From positions 1 to 64,000 of the forward strand of contig UQZO01000007.1 of the NCBI GenBank assembly GCA_900545545.1: DNA of 64,000 bases, given 5' to 3'. Under the pieces are notes generated by a model, which did no database searches, had not been told where the DNA came from, and saw only the letters and a program-made list of their open reading frames with translations. Position numbers and translations under genes: made by a program. Positions 53,393 to 61,787 of the stretch are shown here, in pieces (position 1 is the first letter of the stretch; each line of letters begins with the position of its first letter). The stretch comes from an uncultured Subdoligranulum sp. GTDB lineage: Bacteria; Bacillota; Clostridia; Oscillospirales; Ruminococcaceae.

Positions 53393-53950
53393 ATGTCGAA
53401 AAAAGCCGTTATCTTTTTTGCGCCGGGCCTGGAAGAATGCGAGGGCCTGCTCTGTGTGGACATTCTGCGCCGTGCCGGGGTGGAAGTGACCATCGCCGCT
53501 GTGGGCGGCAACCAGACCGTGACCAGCGCACGCCAGGTGAATATCGTGGCGGACGCCCTGGCCGAGAATGTAAATTACAGCGCCTATGATGCCTGCATCC
53601 TGCCGGGCGGCATCCCGGGCGTGAACAACCTGAAGGCCGATGCTACCGTGGCCAAAACCTGCCGTGACTTTGCCGAGGCGGGCAAACTTGTGGCGGCCAT
53701 CTGTGCCGGTCCCACCGTGCTGGCTTCTTTCGGCGTGCTGAAAGGCAAGAAGGCCACCGTTTACCCCGGTATGGACGCTCCCCTGACCGAGGGCGGTGCC
53801 GAATACACCGGCTTGCCCCTGACCATCGACGGCAACATCGTTACCGGTGAAGCCCTGGGCGCCGCGATCCCCTTTGCCCTGGCCCTGGCCCGCCTGCTTG
53901 GCAGCGCCGAGGATTCCGACCGGGTGAAGAAAGCCATCGTCTACCAATAA
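53393..53950 (+). CDS. DJ-1/PfpI family protein
   Basis: A 185-residue protein. KAVIFFAPGLEECEGLLCVD has the conserved Glu, and LVAAICAGPTVLASFGVLKG contains the nucleophile elbow cysteine. VYPGMDAPLTEGGAEYTGLP is typical of the DJ-1/ThiJ type. Possible roles are glyoxalase III, deglycase or chaperone; it lies near a methylglyoxal-synthase-like gene, which is suggestive only. GGAGG lies before ATG 53393. Confidence 0.9.
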   Translation: MSKKAVIFFAPGLEECEGLLCVDILRRAGVEVTIAAVGGNQTVTSARQVNIVADALAENVNYSAYDACILPGGIPGVNNLKADATVAKTCRDFAEAGKLVAAICAGPTVLASFGVLKGKKATVYPGMDAPLTEGGAEYTGLPLTIDGNIVTGEALGAAIPFALALARLLGSAEDSDRVKKAIVYQ

Positions 53951-53960
53951 TCCAAAACGG

Positions 53961-53998
53961 AAAAAGAGCCTGTTTCCCGCGGGAAACAGGCTCTTTTG
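53961..53998. terminator. Bidirectional terminator
   Basis: AAAAAGAGCCTGTTTCCC pairs with GGGAAACAGGCTCTTTT with a CG centre, between convergent genes. Confidence 0.92.
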
Positions 53999-54008
53999 GT
54001 TTTGTGGC

Positions 54009-54413
54009 TTACTTGCGGTTGCGCTGCAATTCGATCCAGGCAAGGTCGCCGCGCTCCAGGCCGTGGATCAGCACCTCGGCCGTAGCGATGTTGGTGGCCA
54101 CCGGAATGGTGTGCATATCACACAGGCGCAGCAGTGTAGCATCGTTGGGTTCCCCGGGTTTGGCCCCCACCGGGTCCCGGAAGAACAGCAGCATATCCAC
54201 TTCCCCGCAGCCGATCATGGCCGCGATCTGCTCGGCGCCGCCGCGACCGCCCGGGTACAGGCAGCGCACCGACAGCCCCGTTGCATCATGGACGATTTTG
54301 CCGGTTACACCGGTAGCCACCAACTCATTCTGCGACAGGATGCGGACATAGGCTGTACAAAACTGTGCCATCAATTCCTTGCGGGAATCGTGGGCGATCA
54401 AAGCGATTCTCAT
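54009..54413 (-). CDS. mgsA: Methylglyoxal synthase-like protein, catalytic residues altered
   Basis: A 134-residue protein clearly of the methylglyoxal synthase fold: IALIAHDSRKELMAQFC, LVATGVTGKIVHDATGL, LLFFRDPVGAKP, LLRLCDMHTIPVATNIATAE. Against E. coli MgsA as I recall it, Asp71 is Ala (GGRGGAEQI), His98 is Gly and Asp101 is Asn (KPGEPND). Asp20 and Asp91 remain. The classical elimination from dihydroxyacetone phosphate may therefore be lost. It could be a regulatory or ligand-binding relative. Monocistronic; ATG at 54411-54413 with GAGGGAGAG-type sequence nearby. Confidence 0.8.
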   Translation of the reverse strand: MRIALIAHDSRKELMAQFCTAYVRILSQNELVATGVTGKIVHDATGLSVRCLYPGGRGGAEQIAAMIGCGEVDMLLFFRDPVGAKPGEPNDATLLRLCDMHTIPVATNIATAEVLIHGLERGDLAWIELQRNRK

Positions 54414-54671
54414 GACGAATACTCTCTCCCTCTGGGGGCCCACCATGGCCCCAAAACAAAGATATCCTTTATATGATAAGACACTTTGGCCAAAAATGCA
54501 AGTCTCACCGCATACAAAGCACCAAAAACCGTACCCGCTTCCCTTTATATCTTGTCGTTTTGACCAAAAGCCCCCGGTAAAGTTTGGCAAAACGGCGCGC
54601 GGTGTCCATGTTATAATAAAGGAAATCAGAAGGGGGCGTTTCTCCGACGCCCTGCTAAAGGAGGATCTACC
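54414..54671. promoter_or_regulatory. Divergent spacer between the MGS-like and lectin genes
   Basis: A 258-base spacer. A TATAATAAAGG element precedes the lectin gene; no other elements assigned. Confidence 0.4.
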
Positions 54672-55265
54672 ATGAGGAAATCTGCCCAGACGATCATTCG
54701 TCCCGATGCATGCTATACCATTGCCGCTGCAAACGGCCGCGTGTTGGAGGTGGCCGATTTCAATACCGAGAACGGCGCTTCGGTGCGTTTGTGGAGCTAT
54801 GAGGGCCAGCCCTGGCAGCAGTGGCGGTTTGAGGAAGCGGGCGAGGGCGAATACCGCATCAAAAACCGCTTTACCGGCAAGGTCATGGATCTGGCCATGT
54901 CCGGCGTAGCCAACGGTACCTGGATTCACCAGTGGAGCCAGACCTCCGGCGCGGGCCAGCGCTGGCAGATTGTGGAGGCCGGCGGCGGCAAGGTAAAACT
55001 GCGCAACGTGCTGGCCGATAAAGTCATTGATCTGGTGGGCATGCGGGTAGAAAACGGTACCCAGGCCCAGATCTGGCAGGATGTTTCGGGCGAGAACCAG
55101 CTGTGGAAACTGGAACCCGTGCCTGACCGGCTGATGGAAAAACCGCTGGAGGCACCGCCCGCCAAGGCACCTGCCAAGGCGGCCAGAACCACCAAATCCA
55201 CCCGTACCCAGACCGGCAAAAAGGCCAGCGGCAAATCCGCCCGCCGGGCCAGCAAAAACAAATAA
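54672..55265 (+). CDS. Ricin-type beta-trefoil lectin with lysine/alanine-rich tail
   Basis: A 197-residue protein. Residues 10-155 form one ricin-B/beta-trefoil unit with three repeats, each ending in a QxW-like motif (QQWRFEEAG, QRWQIVEAG, QLWKLEPV) and preceded by GRVLEVADFNTENG, GKVMDLAMSG and DKVIDLVGMR. The last 40 residues are a basic Ala-Lys-rich tail (PAKAPAKAARTTKSTRTQTG, KKASGKSARRASKNK), like histone H1. No signal peptide or membrane helix is visible. A cytosolic sugar- or nucleic-acid-binding protein seems likely; the function is unknown. GGAGG lies before the ATG. Confidence 0.82.
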   Translation: MRKSAQTIIRPDACYTIAAANGRVLEVADFNTENGASVRLWSYEGQPWQQWRFEEAGEGEYRIKNRFTGKVMDLAMSGVANGTWIHQWSQTSGAGQRWQIVEAGGGKVKLRNVLADKVIDLVGMRVENGTQAQIWQDVSGENQLWKLEPVPDRLMEKPLEAPPAKAPAKAARTTKSTRTQTGKKASGKSARRASKNK

Positions 55266-55276
55266 AATTCTATTGG

Positions 55277-55305
55277 GCCAGCCTCCGCATCCAGCGGGGG
55301 CTGGC
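55277..55305 (+). terminator. Hairpin after the lectin gene
   Basis: GCCAGCCTCCGC with GCGGGGGCTGGC around ATCCA, followed by a weak TTCATCTT tail. Confidence 0.55.
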
Positions 55306-55381
55306 TTCATCTTGCAGGGGCCGGAAAAGCCTGTTATAATAATAAAAAACCGTAAAAGGCACGAAAGGCAGTACAAACGCT

Positions 55382-56569
55382 ATGCAGTTTACCGAGCTTA
55401 CCCATGTTGCGCCCGAAATCATCCGCGCTACCCAGGCCATGGGCTTTACCGAAATGACCGAAATCCAGGAAAAAGCCATTCCGCTGATGATGGGCGGCCA
55501 CGATATGATCGCCAAGGCCCCCACCGGCACCGGCAAGACGGTGGCTTTTGGCATCCCCATTCTTTCCAGGGTCGACCCGGCCAGCCTGAAACCCCAGGCC
55601 GTGGTGCTGAGCCCCACCCGGGAACTGGCCCAGCAGATTGCCCAGGACCTGCAGAATCTGGCGCAGTTTTTGCCCGATATCAAGATTGTCTGCGTCTACG
55701 GCGGCGCCGGGCTGGACAAACAGCAGCGCCAGCTGAAGGCGGGCTGCCAGATCGTGGTGGCCACGCCGGGCCGCCTGATGGACCATTACCGCCACCACGC
55801 CATTGATGTTTCCGATGTGGAGACCGTAGTGCTGGACGAGGCCGATGAGATGCTGAACATGGGTTTCTACAAGGATGTGCGCCACATCATCGACCTGATG
55901 AAGCACCGCAAGAGCCTGTCCATGTTCTCGGCCACCATCAGCCGCGAGGTGCTGGACATCGGCTGGCTGTACCAGCACAATGCCGCCGAGGTCAGCGTGC
56001 AGCCGGTGGAGGATTCCAGCCCCAAAATTGCCCAGTACAAGCTGCTGACCACCGGCCGCGACAAGCTGGCCGATGCCGCCCAGATCATCATCTCGGAAGG
56101 GTACAAACGGGTGATGATCTTCTGCAACACCAAGTACAATACCGGTATGCTGGCCAACCAGCTGGCCCGGCTGAACTTCAACGTGGATTGCCTGCACGGT
56201 GATCTTTCCCAGGCGGAGCGCAACCGCATCATGACCCGGTTCAAGGCCGGGGAGATTGCGGTGCTGGTAGCCACCGACGTGGCGGCCCGCGGCATCGACG
56301 TTTCCGATGTGGACGCCGTCATCAACTACGATGTGCCCGAGGAAAACGAGCACTACACCCACCGCATCGGCCGCACCGGCCGTGCCCGCAAGGAGGGCGC
56401 CAGCTACCTGTTCTACACCAAGGAGGAGCAGAAGCGGGTGGACCAGCTGCTGCGGCTGACCCGCAACCTGGACGACTGCAAAGCCGTGAAGTTTGATTTC
56501 AACCACGAAAAACTGATCGTGGAAGAAAACAAGCCCCAGGATCGGTTCCAGATCAAAGCATACTTCTGA
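55382..56569 (+). CDS. DEAD-box ATP-dependent RNA helicase
   Basis: A 395-residue minimal helicase core: Q motif (TEMTEIQEKAIPLM), Walker A APTGTGKT, PTRELAQQI, TPGRLMDHY, DEAD, SAT, DVAARGID and HRIGRTGRA. There is no extended C-terminal RNA-binding tail. The core remodels RNA duplexes in ribosome assembly or mRNA decay. It lies immediately upstream of a bidirectional terminator. Confidence 0.95.
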   Translation: MQFTELTHVAPEIIRATQAMGFTEMTEIQEKAIPLMMGGHDMIAKAPTGTGKTVAFGIPILSRVDPASLKPQAVVLSPTRELAQQIAQDLQNLAQFLPDIKIVCVYGGAGLDKQQRQLKAGCQIVVATPGRLMDHYRHHAIDVSDVETVVLDEADEMLNMGFYKDVRHIIDLMKHRKSLSMFSATISREVLDIGWLYQHNAAEVSVQPVEDSSPKIAQYKLLTTGRDKLADAAQIIISEGYKRVMIFCNTKYNTGMLANQLARLNFNVDCLHGDLSQAERNRIMTRFKAGEIAVLVATDVAARGIDVSDVDAVINYDVPEENEHYTHRIGRTGRARKEGASYLFYTKEEQKRVDQLLRLTRNLDDCKAVKFDFNHEKLIVEENKPQDRFQIKAYF

Positions 56570-56570
56570 C

Positions 56571-56607
56571 AAAAAATACCGGGAGCAAATGCTCCCGGTA
56601 TTTTTTT
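56571..56607. terminator. Bidirectional terminator
   Basis: AAAAAATACCGGGAGC pairs with GCTCCCGGTATTTTTT around AAAT, between the convergent helicase and kinase genes. Confidence 0.92.
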
Positions 56608-56613
56608 ACCTTT

Positions 56614-58047
56614 TCAATTTCCGGCCGGCAGGGTGAAGACGAAGCGGCACCACTTGCCTTCTTCGCTTTCGGCGTGGATCTGCCCGCCCGAGAGGTTGAT
56701 GAGAATCTTGCAGATATGCAGGCCCAGGCCGCTGCCGCGGGTGTTCATGCCGCGGGAACGGTCCTCCTTATAGAAGCGCTCAAACACAAAGGGCAGCGCT
56801 TCGGGGGCGATGCCGGCGCCGGTGTTTTCGATGCGCACCTCCACCATGTTGCCCTTCTTCTGGGCCGCAAAGGAGATGGTACCGCCCTCCGGCGTGAACT
56901 TGATGGCGTTATCCACAATGTTGTAGACCACCTGGTGCACAAAGTCCGGGTCGGCGAAAATGGGCATGGGCGGCCCGCCCAGCCCCTGGATATCGATCTT
57001 GCCGTCCTCGATGCGCTGCTCATCGCTGAGCACCACATCGGTGACGGTTTTCCACAGATCATAGTTCTGGGCGTGGATGGGCACCTCCCCGGCTTCCAGC
57101 TTGGTAATGTCCAGCATATTCTGCACCAGACGCGCCAAACGGCCGGTCTCCTGGGAGACAACGGTCAGATAATGCTGGTTTTCCTCCGGCGGGATGGTGC
57201 CGTCCAGCATGCCGTCAATAAAGCCCTTGATGGTGGTCATCGGCGTGCGGAGCTCGTGGGCGATGTTGCCCATGAACTGCCCGCGGGAATTATCAATGGT
57301 CTGCAGACGCATGGCCATATTGTTGAAGGTAGTAGCAAAATCCGCCAGTTCCACGCAGCCGTCCACCGGAGCGCGGGCGGTAAAATCTCCGCTGCCCAGC
57401 CGCCGGGCGGCCTCGCTGATATCCTCGATGGGGCCGGTGATGCGCCGTGCCAGCACCCAGCACAGCAAGCTGCACAGCAGCAAAATAGCCGTTGCCGAGA
57501 TGCCGAACATGACCAGCATATCCATGATGTAGGACCCCAGCGCCGTCATGGGGCTGGCGGCAAACAGATATCCCACCGTACCGCCGACGTCGATGCGGCG
57601 CCCGGCCGTGTAGAATTTATCTTTAAAGACGCCGCCCAGCGTGCCGGTGTCAAATACATCCCCGCCCTGGTCCATCTTGTCCAGCAGTTCCTTGGGGATA
57701 TACTGCTGAACAAAATCCGCGCCGTCGGTATGCAGCAGCACCTGGCCGTCCTCCGAGGCAACGAACACCAGCGCGCCCGATGTGGTGTTGAACAGTTCAA
57801 ATCCGCTGCGGGCATCCTGGGCGCGTTCATCCCCCAGCGGCCTGGTGACGATGGAACCGCCTTCGGCAAAGCGCTGGCTCAGTGCACTGGCACCGTCCAG
57901 AATTGCGGTGAGAGCCGTGCGGCGCTCGTTGACAAAATAGGCAGCCGAAAGCGCCGTCTGGATGGCACACATCACACTGAGGCCCAGAATCAGCACCACC
58001 GCAATGGTGGAGAAAAACTCCCGGCTGATGGTTTTGCGGTGACTCAT
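56614..58047 (-). CDS. Two-component sensor histidine kinase
   Basis: A 477-residue kinase. A membrane helix at 14-37, an extracellular sensor to about 175, a second helix at 172-200, HAMP at 200-253, then HisKA with the phosphoacceptor His264 in NIAHELRTPMTTIKGF, and HATPase (GTGAGIAPE..., GSGLGLHICK). The start overlaps the end of the response regulator gene by four bases (ATGA). The order is regulator first, then kinase. The signal is unknown; the architecture is that of cell-envelope sensors. Confidence 0.93.
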   Translation of the reverse strand: MSHRKTISREFFSTIAVVLILGLSVMCAIQTALSAAYFVNERRTALTAILDGASALSQRFAEGGSIVTRPLGDERAQDARSGFELFNTTSGALVFVASEDGQVLLHTDGADFVQQYIPKELLDKMDQGGDVFDTGTLGGVFKDKFYTAGRRIDVGGTVGYLFAASPMTALGSYIMDMLVMFGISATAILLLCSLLCWVLARRITGPIEDISEAARRLGSGDFTARAPVDGCVELADFATTFNNMAMRLQTIDNSRGQFMGNIAHELRTPMTTIKGFIDGMLDGTIPPEENQHYLTVVSQETGRLARLVQNMLDITKLEAGEVPIHAQNYDLWKTVTDVVLSDEQRIEDGKIDIQGLGGPPMPIFADPDFVHQVVYNIVDNAIKFTPEGGTISFAAQKKGNMVEVRIENTGAGIAPEALPFVFERFYKEDRSRGMNTRGSGLGLHICKILINLSGGQIHAESEEGKWCRFVFTLPAGN

Positions 58048-58730
58048 TCCCTCACCTCGAACTTATAGCCCACGCCCCAGACGGTTTTCAGGTTCCATTT
58101 GTCCGATGCGCCCTCCAGCTTTTCGCGCAGGCGCTTGACATGTACGTCGATGGTGCGGGAGTCGCCATAATATTCAAAGCCCCACACCTCGTCCAGCAGC
58201 TGGTCACGGGTGTAAACGCGGTTGGGATGCCCGGCCAGGCAGGCCAGCAGTTCCAGCTCCTTGGGCGGCGCTTCCACCACCTTGCCCTTGACCTTGAGCT
58301 CGTAGCGGTTCATATCCAGGTGCAGGTTGTCGAAATCATACACGCCCTTGTTGTCCTCTTCCTTGGTGGAACGGCGCAGCACCGCCTTGATGCGGGCCGT
58401 GACCTCCTTGGCGTCAAAGGGTTTGACGATATAGTCGTCGGCGCCCAGCTCCAGGCCCAGCACCTTGTCGTAGGTTTCGCCCTTGGCCGTCAGCATGATG
58501 ATGGGGGTGTTGTCCTTGGCGCGGATCTTGCGGCAGACCTCCCAGCCGTCCATCACCGGCATCATGACATCCAGCAGCACCAGGTCGGGATGCAGCTTGT
58601 CAAATTCGGCCAGGGCGGCGCTGCCGTCATGGACCATCGTTACGTTATACCCCTCTTTGACCAGATAGAGGCGCAGCAGTTCGCAGATATTTTTATCGTC
58701 ATCTACAACCAGAATTTTCTCGTTTGCCAT
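58044..58730 (-). CDS. OmpR/PhoB-type response regulator
   Basis: A 228-residue regulator. The receiver has ILVVDDDKNI, LVLLDVMMPVMDG (Asp54 phosphorylated), MLTAKG and VKPFD. The winged-helix domain has PKELELLACLAGHPNRVYT and SRTIDVHVKRLREKLE. It pairs with the kinase encoded downstream. ATG 58730 is preferred over the upstream open frame to 58757. Confidence 0.93.
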   Translation of the reverse strand: MANEKILVVDDDKNICELLRLYLVKEGYNVTMVHDGSAALAEFDKLHPDLVLLDVMMPVMDGWEVCRKIRAKDNTPIIMLTAKGETYDKVLGLELGADDYIVKPFDAKEVTARIKAVLRRSTKEEDNKGVYDFDNLHLDMNRYELKVKGKVVEAPPKELELLACLAGHPNRVYTRDQLLDEVWGFEYYGDSRTIDVHVKRLREKLEGASDKWNLKTVWGVGYKFEVRE

Positions 58731-58845
58731 CGTAATGTCCCTCCGTTTTGGCGGCACGCCGCGGCGGCGTGCTCATTATAAATTCTATTATACTGTATAA
58801 TTGTGGATAAAAAAAGAACCAAGCGACGGTTTTGGCGCATTTTTC

Positions 58846-58874
58846 TTGCGTGGTGACGACCATGTGTGTATAAT
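58846..58874 (+). promoter_or_regulatory. SigA-type promoter of ychF
   Basis: TTGCGT (58846-58851) and TATAAT (58869-58874) with a 17-base spacer, ending about 37 bases before the ychF start. Confidence 0.75.
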
Positions 58875-58910
58875 AAGGGATGGAAAAAACGCCAAAAGGA
58901 GCGAAACAAT

Positions 58911-60041
58911 ATGAAATTAGGAATTGTCGGGTTGCCCAACGTAGGCAAATCGACCCTGTTCAATGCCATTACCTCCACCCGCAACGCCCAGGCTGCCAAT
59001 TATCCCTTCTGCACCATCGAGCCGAACTCCGGCATCGTGGCGGTGCCGGATGCCCGCCTGGACAAGCTGGCCGACGTATGGCAGACCGATAAAAAGACCC
59101 CTGCCATCGTGGAATTTGTGGATATTGCAGGCCTTGTGAAGGGTGCCGCCCACGGTGCCGGCCTGGGCAACAAGTTCCTGGGGCACATCCGGGAATGCGA
59201 CGCCCTGGTGCACGTGGTGCGCTGCTTTGATGACGACAACATCGTCCACGTGGTGGAGGATGTGAACAAGCCTGAGGGCGTGGACCCGCTGCGGGACATC
59301 GACGCCATCGACCTGGAGCTGATCCTGGCTGATCTGGAAGTGGTCAACAACCGCCTGGGCCGCCAGCAGAAGGCCGCCAAGACCGGCAACAAGGCCGCAG
59401 CCGCCGAGGCTGCCTGGCTGGCCGAGCTGGCCGCCCACCTGGAGGCCGAGAAGCCCGCCCGCACCTTCGCTTTCGACGAGGACGACGACGCCCAGAAATC
59501 AGCCCGCAAGGAGCTGGGTCTGCTTTCTGCCAAGCCGGTGATCTACGCCTGCAACGTGGGCGAGGATGACCTGCTGGGCGGCCTGGACGGCAACCAATAC
59601 TATCCGCTGGTGGTGGAGCGCGCCCAGTCCGAGGGAGCTCAGGCGCTGCCCATCTGCGCCAAGACCGAGGAGGACATTGCCGACTCCACGCCGGAGGAAA
59701 AGCTGGCCTTCCTGCAGGAGATGGGCATTGAGTCCACCGGCCTTGACAAGCTCATCAAGGCCAGCTATGAGCTGCTGGGCCTGATCAGCTTCCTGACCGA
59801 CGGCAAGAAGGAGTGCCGCGCCTGGACCATCAAGAAAGGCACCAAGGCCCCCCAGGCCGCCGGTAAGATCCACTCCGACTTTGAGCGCGGCTTCATCCGT
59901 GCCCAGGTCATCCACTACCAGGACCTGGCCGACGCCGATTTCAACTATGCGGCGGTGAAGTCCAAGGGCCTGCAGCACACCGAGGGCAAGGAATATGTGG
60001 TGCAGGACGGCGACGTGATCGAGTTTCTGTTCAACGTCTGA
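58911..60041 (+). CDS. ychF: Ribosome-binding ATPase/GTPase YchF (Obg family)
   Basis: A 376-residue protein. G1 IVGLPNVGKSTLFNAI, G2/G3 FVDIAGLVKGAAHGAGLGNK (DIAG), and a coiled-coil insertion around KTGNKAAAAEAAWLAEL. The C-terminal TGS domain runs from FLTDGKKECRAWTIKK to VQDGDVIEFLFNV. It binds ATP and ribosomes and is universally conserved. ATG 58911 with AAAAGGAG is preferred over an upstream in-frame start. It forms an operon with mtnN, 13 bases downstream. Confidence 0.95.
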   Translation: MKLGIVGLPNVGKSTLFNAITSTRNAQAANYPFCTIEPNSGIVAVPDARLDKLADVWQTDKKTPAIVEFVDIAGLVKGAAHGAGLGNKFLGHIRECDALVHVVRCFDDDNIVHVVEDVNKPEGVDPLRDIDAIDLELILADLEVVNNRLGRQQKAAKTGNKAAAAEAAWLAELAAHLEAEKPARTFAFDEDDDAQKSARKELGLLSAKPVIYACNVGEDDLLGGLDGNQYYPLVVERAQSEGAQALPICAKTEEDIADSTPEEKLAFLQEMGIESTGLDKLIKASYELLGLISFLTDGKKECRAWTIKKGTKAPQAAGKIHSDFERGFIRAQVIHYQDLADADFNYAAVKSKGLQHTEGKEYVVQDGDVIEFLFNV

Positions 60042-60054
60042 TGGAGGCAACCAG

Positions 60055-60738
60055 ATGATTTTTGGGATTATGGGCGCTATGCCCGATGAAGTGGACCAGC
60101 TGTGTGCACGGCTGAAAAATGTGACCCGTGAGGTGTATGCCGGGGTGGAATACCACAGCGGTACGCTGCACGGCAAGCAGGTTGTGGTATGCTGTGCCGG
60201 TATGGGCAAGGCCAACGCTGCCAGCACTGTGCAGGTGCTGTGCACCAAGTACGGCATTGACCACCTGATTTTCAGCGGCATTGCCGGCAACATGACCAGC
60301 AAGATCGGCATTGGCGATGTCTGTGTGGGCGAAACGGTGGTCTACCACGACGCCGAGCTGGATATGCTGGCCCAGAGTGCCCCCTTCCTGAAGGAATACC
60401 ACGGTGACCCCGAGCTGGTGCAGGCCGCGCTGGACGCCTGTGAGGCCTGCGGCGTGAAAGCCATTGCCGGCAAGATCGCCACCGGCGACACCTTTGTGGG
60501 CGACGCCGCCACCAAAAAGATCATTGAGGAAAAGTGCCATCCCGACTGTGTGGAGATGGAGGGCGCTGCCGTCAGCCAGGTTGCGGGACGCAACGGGGTA
60601 CCTTGCGTGGTGCTGCGCGCCATGAGCGACAACGCCGACGAGAGCGGCTACGAGGTGCTGGTGGTCAAGCAGTTCAGCATTGCTGAATATGTAAAGACCG
60701 CCACCGAGATCGTGGCCACCATGATCGAACATCTGTGA
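60055..60738 (+). CDS. mtnN: MTA/SAH nucleosidase
   Basis: A 227-residue enzyme: IIFGIMGAMPDEVDQLCARL at the N-terminus, VVCCAGMGKANAASTVQVL, IFSGIAGNMTSKIGIGD, VEMEGAAVSQVAGRNGVPC with the catalytic Glu, and MSDNADE. It hydrolyses S-adenosylhomocysteine and methylthioadenosine. Co-transcribed with ychF; GGAGG before the ATG. Confidence 0.93.
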   Translation: MIFGIMGAMPDEVDQLCARLKNVTREVYAGVEYHSGTLHGKQVVVCCAGMGKANAASTVQVLCTKYGIDHLIFSGIAGNMTSKIGIGDVCVGETVVYHDAELDMLAQSAPFLKEYHGDPELVQAALDACEACGVKAIAGKIATGDTFVGDAATKKIIEEKCHPDCVEMEGAAVSQVAGRNGVPCVVLRAMSDNADESGYEVLVVKQFSIAEYVKTATEIVATMIEHL

Positions 60739-60744
60739 TACAGC

Positions 60745-60780
60745 AAACCGGGGCGCCCCTTGGGGGTGCCCCGGTTTTTT
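60745..60780 (+). terminator. Intrinsic terminator after mtnN
   Basis: AAACCGGGGC with GCCCCGGTTT arms around an A/T-poor loop, followed by TTTT; may also end the convergent DUF523 gene. Confidence 0.9.
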
Positions 60781-60782
60781 GT

Positions 60783-61217
60783 TTAGAGTTCCGGCACCGA
60801 GTCGATGTCCTCCACGTCCACCAGCCGGTAGCCGCGCTCTGCCAGTGCCGCCGCAAGCATGCCCTGGCCGTCGATGAGCCGTTTGGAGAAGGTACCGTCA
60901 TAGATCTGCTTGACGCCGCAGGTGGGGCTGCGGGATTGCAGCACCACCAGGTCGATCTGCTGGCCCTCGATCTGTTCCAGCGCTTTGTGTACCCCGGTGC
61001 GGAAGGCTGCGTCCACATTTTCGCCGTACTGGTTCCAGGCCACACCGTCCCGCAGCTCCACGCAGGGGCGCGGCACGCCCAGGCCGCCGAGCACCTCGGG
61101 GCAGATGCGCACCACCTCATGCTTTTGCAGGCGCTGCAGCAGTGCCTCATTGCGGTTGTTCTTTCCGTTGTACTTGCAGTTGTCGCCCAGCAGGCAGGCA
61201 CTGACGAGAACTCTCAT
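60783..61217 (-). CDS. DUF523 family protein
   Basis: A 144-residue protein: VLVSACLLGDNCKYNGKNNR, ICPEVLGGLGVPRPCVELRD, VLQSRSPTCGVKQIYDGTFS. These cysteine-containing blocks are typical of the DUF523 family. The metal or substrate is unknown. ATG 61217 gives the family-typical start; the longer frame to 61283 is not needed. Confidence 0.88.
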   Translation of the reverse strand: MRVLVSACLLGDNCKYNGKNNRNEALLQRLQKHEVVRICPEVLGGLGVPRPCVELRDGVAWNQYGENVDAAFRTGVHKALEQIEGQQIDLVVLQSRSPTCGVKQIYDGTFSKRLIDGQGMLAAALAERGYRLVDVEDIDSVPEL

Positions 61218-61286
61218 GGCCGGATGCTTCCTTTCGGTACAGATTCCTGTCCCGATTATACCAGCCCGGTGCCCACCGCGCAAGGG

Positions 61287-61718
61287 TCAGATAAATTCCC
61301 GCCATGTCTCCTCGGCCTGGGCCTGCATAGCCCCCAGCTCGCTGCACAGTTTCTTGGCGCCGGGGCTGGCCGTGGGATAGTCCTTTTCCGCCCGCTTGCA
61401 GTCCATGACGCCCTGGCCGCTGCCCTCGGCCAGCATGGTGGCCAGGTTGCGGGTGGACTTGTCCATCATGGTGCGGGTGCGGATACCCATGCTCACGCTC
61501 ATGCGCTGGGCGGCACTCTGGCCGTGGGCCTCGGCGCCGATGGCATCCAGCGCCGTGTGGGCCGCCTGGTTGATCCGGCGGTATTCCCGCTTCTGACGCA
61601 TCATTTCATCTTTCAGCCGCTGGTCATGGGTCAGCCCCATCAGCTCGTCCAGGGTATTTTTGCCCATCTCGGTGTTCTGGACGATCTCCTGAAGCATCTT
61701 TTCGTTATCGCTTTGCAT
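61287..61718 (-). CDS. Conserved helical protein of unknown function
   Basis: A 143-residue protein made of long amphipathic helices (EKMLQEIVQNTEMGKNTLDE, MMRQKREYRRINQAAHTALD, MGIRTRTMMDKSTRNLATML). I do not recognise its family; a four-helix bundle is likely. Its ribosome binding site AAGGGGG is locked in the hairpin at 61724-61773, which is also the upstream gene's terminator, so its expression may be conditional. Confidence 0.6.
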   Translation of the reverse strand: MQSDNEKMLQEIVQNTEMGKNTLDELMGLTHDQRLKDEMMRQKREYRRINQAAHTALDAIGAEAHGQSAAQRMSVSMGIRTRTMMDKSTRNLATMLAEGSGQGVMDCKRAEKDYPTASPGAKKLCSELGAMQAQAEETWREFI

Positions 61719-61723
61719 AGTAA

Positions 61724-61773
61724 AAACCCCCTTGTGTACTTGCGTCAAGCATAGTATGTACACAAGGGGGTTT
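61724..61773 (-). terminator. Terminator that overlaps the next gene's ribosome binding site
   Basis: AAACCCCCTTGTGTAC (61724-61739) pairs perfectly with GTACACAAGGGGGTTT (61758-61773) around an 18-base loop. On the minus strand five T residues follow. It lies 15 bases after the upstream stop (61788) and five bases before the next ATG (61718), and its 3' arm contains that gene's AAGGGGG site. Confidence 0.85.
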
Positions 61774-61787
61774 GTTTTATGCAGTGG

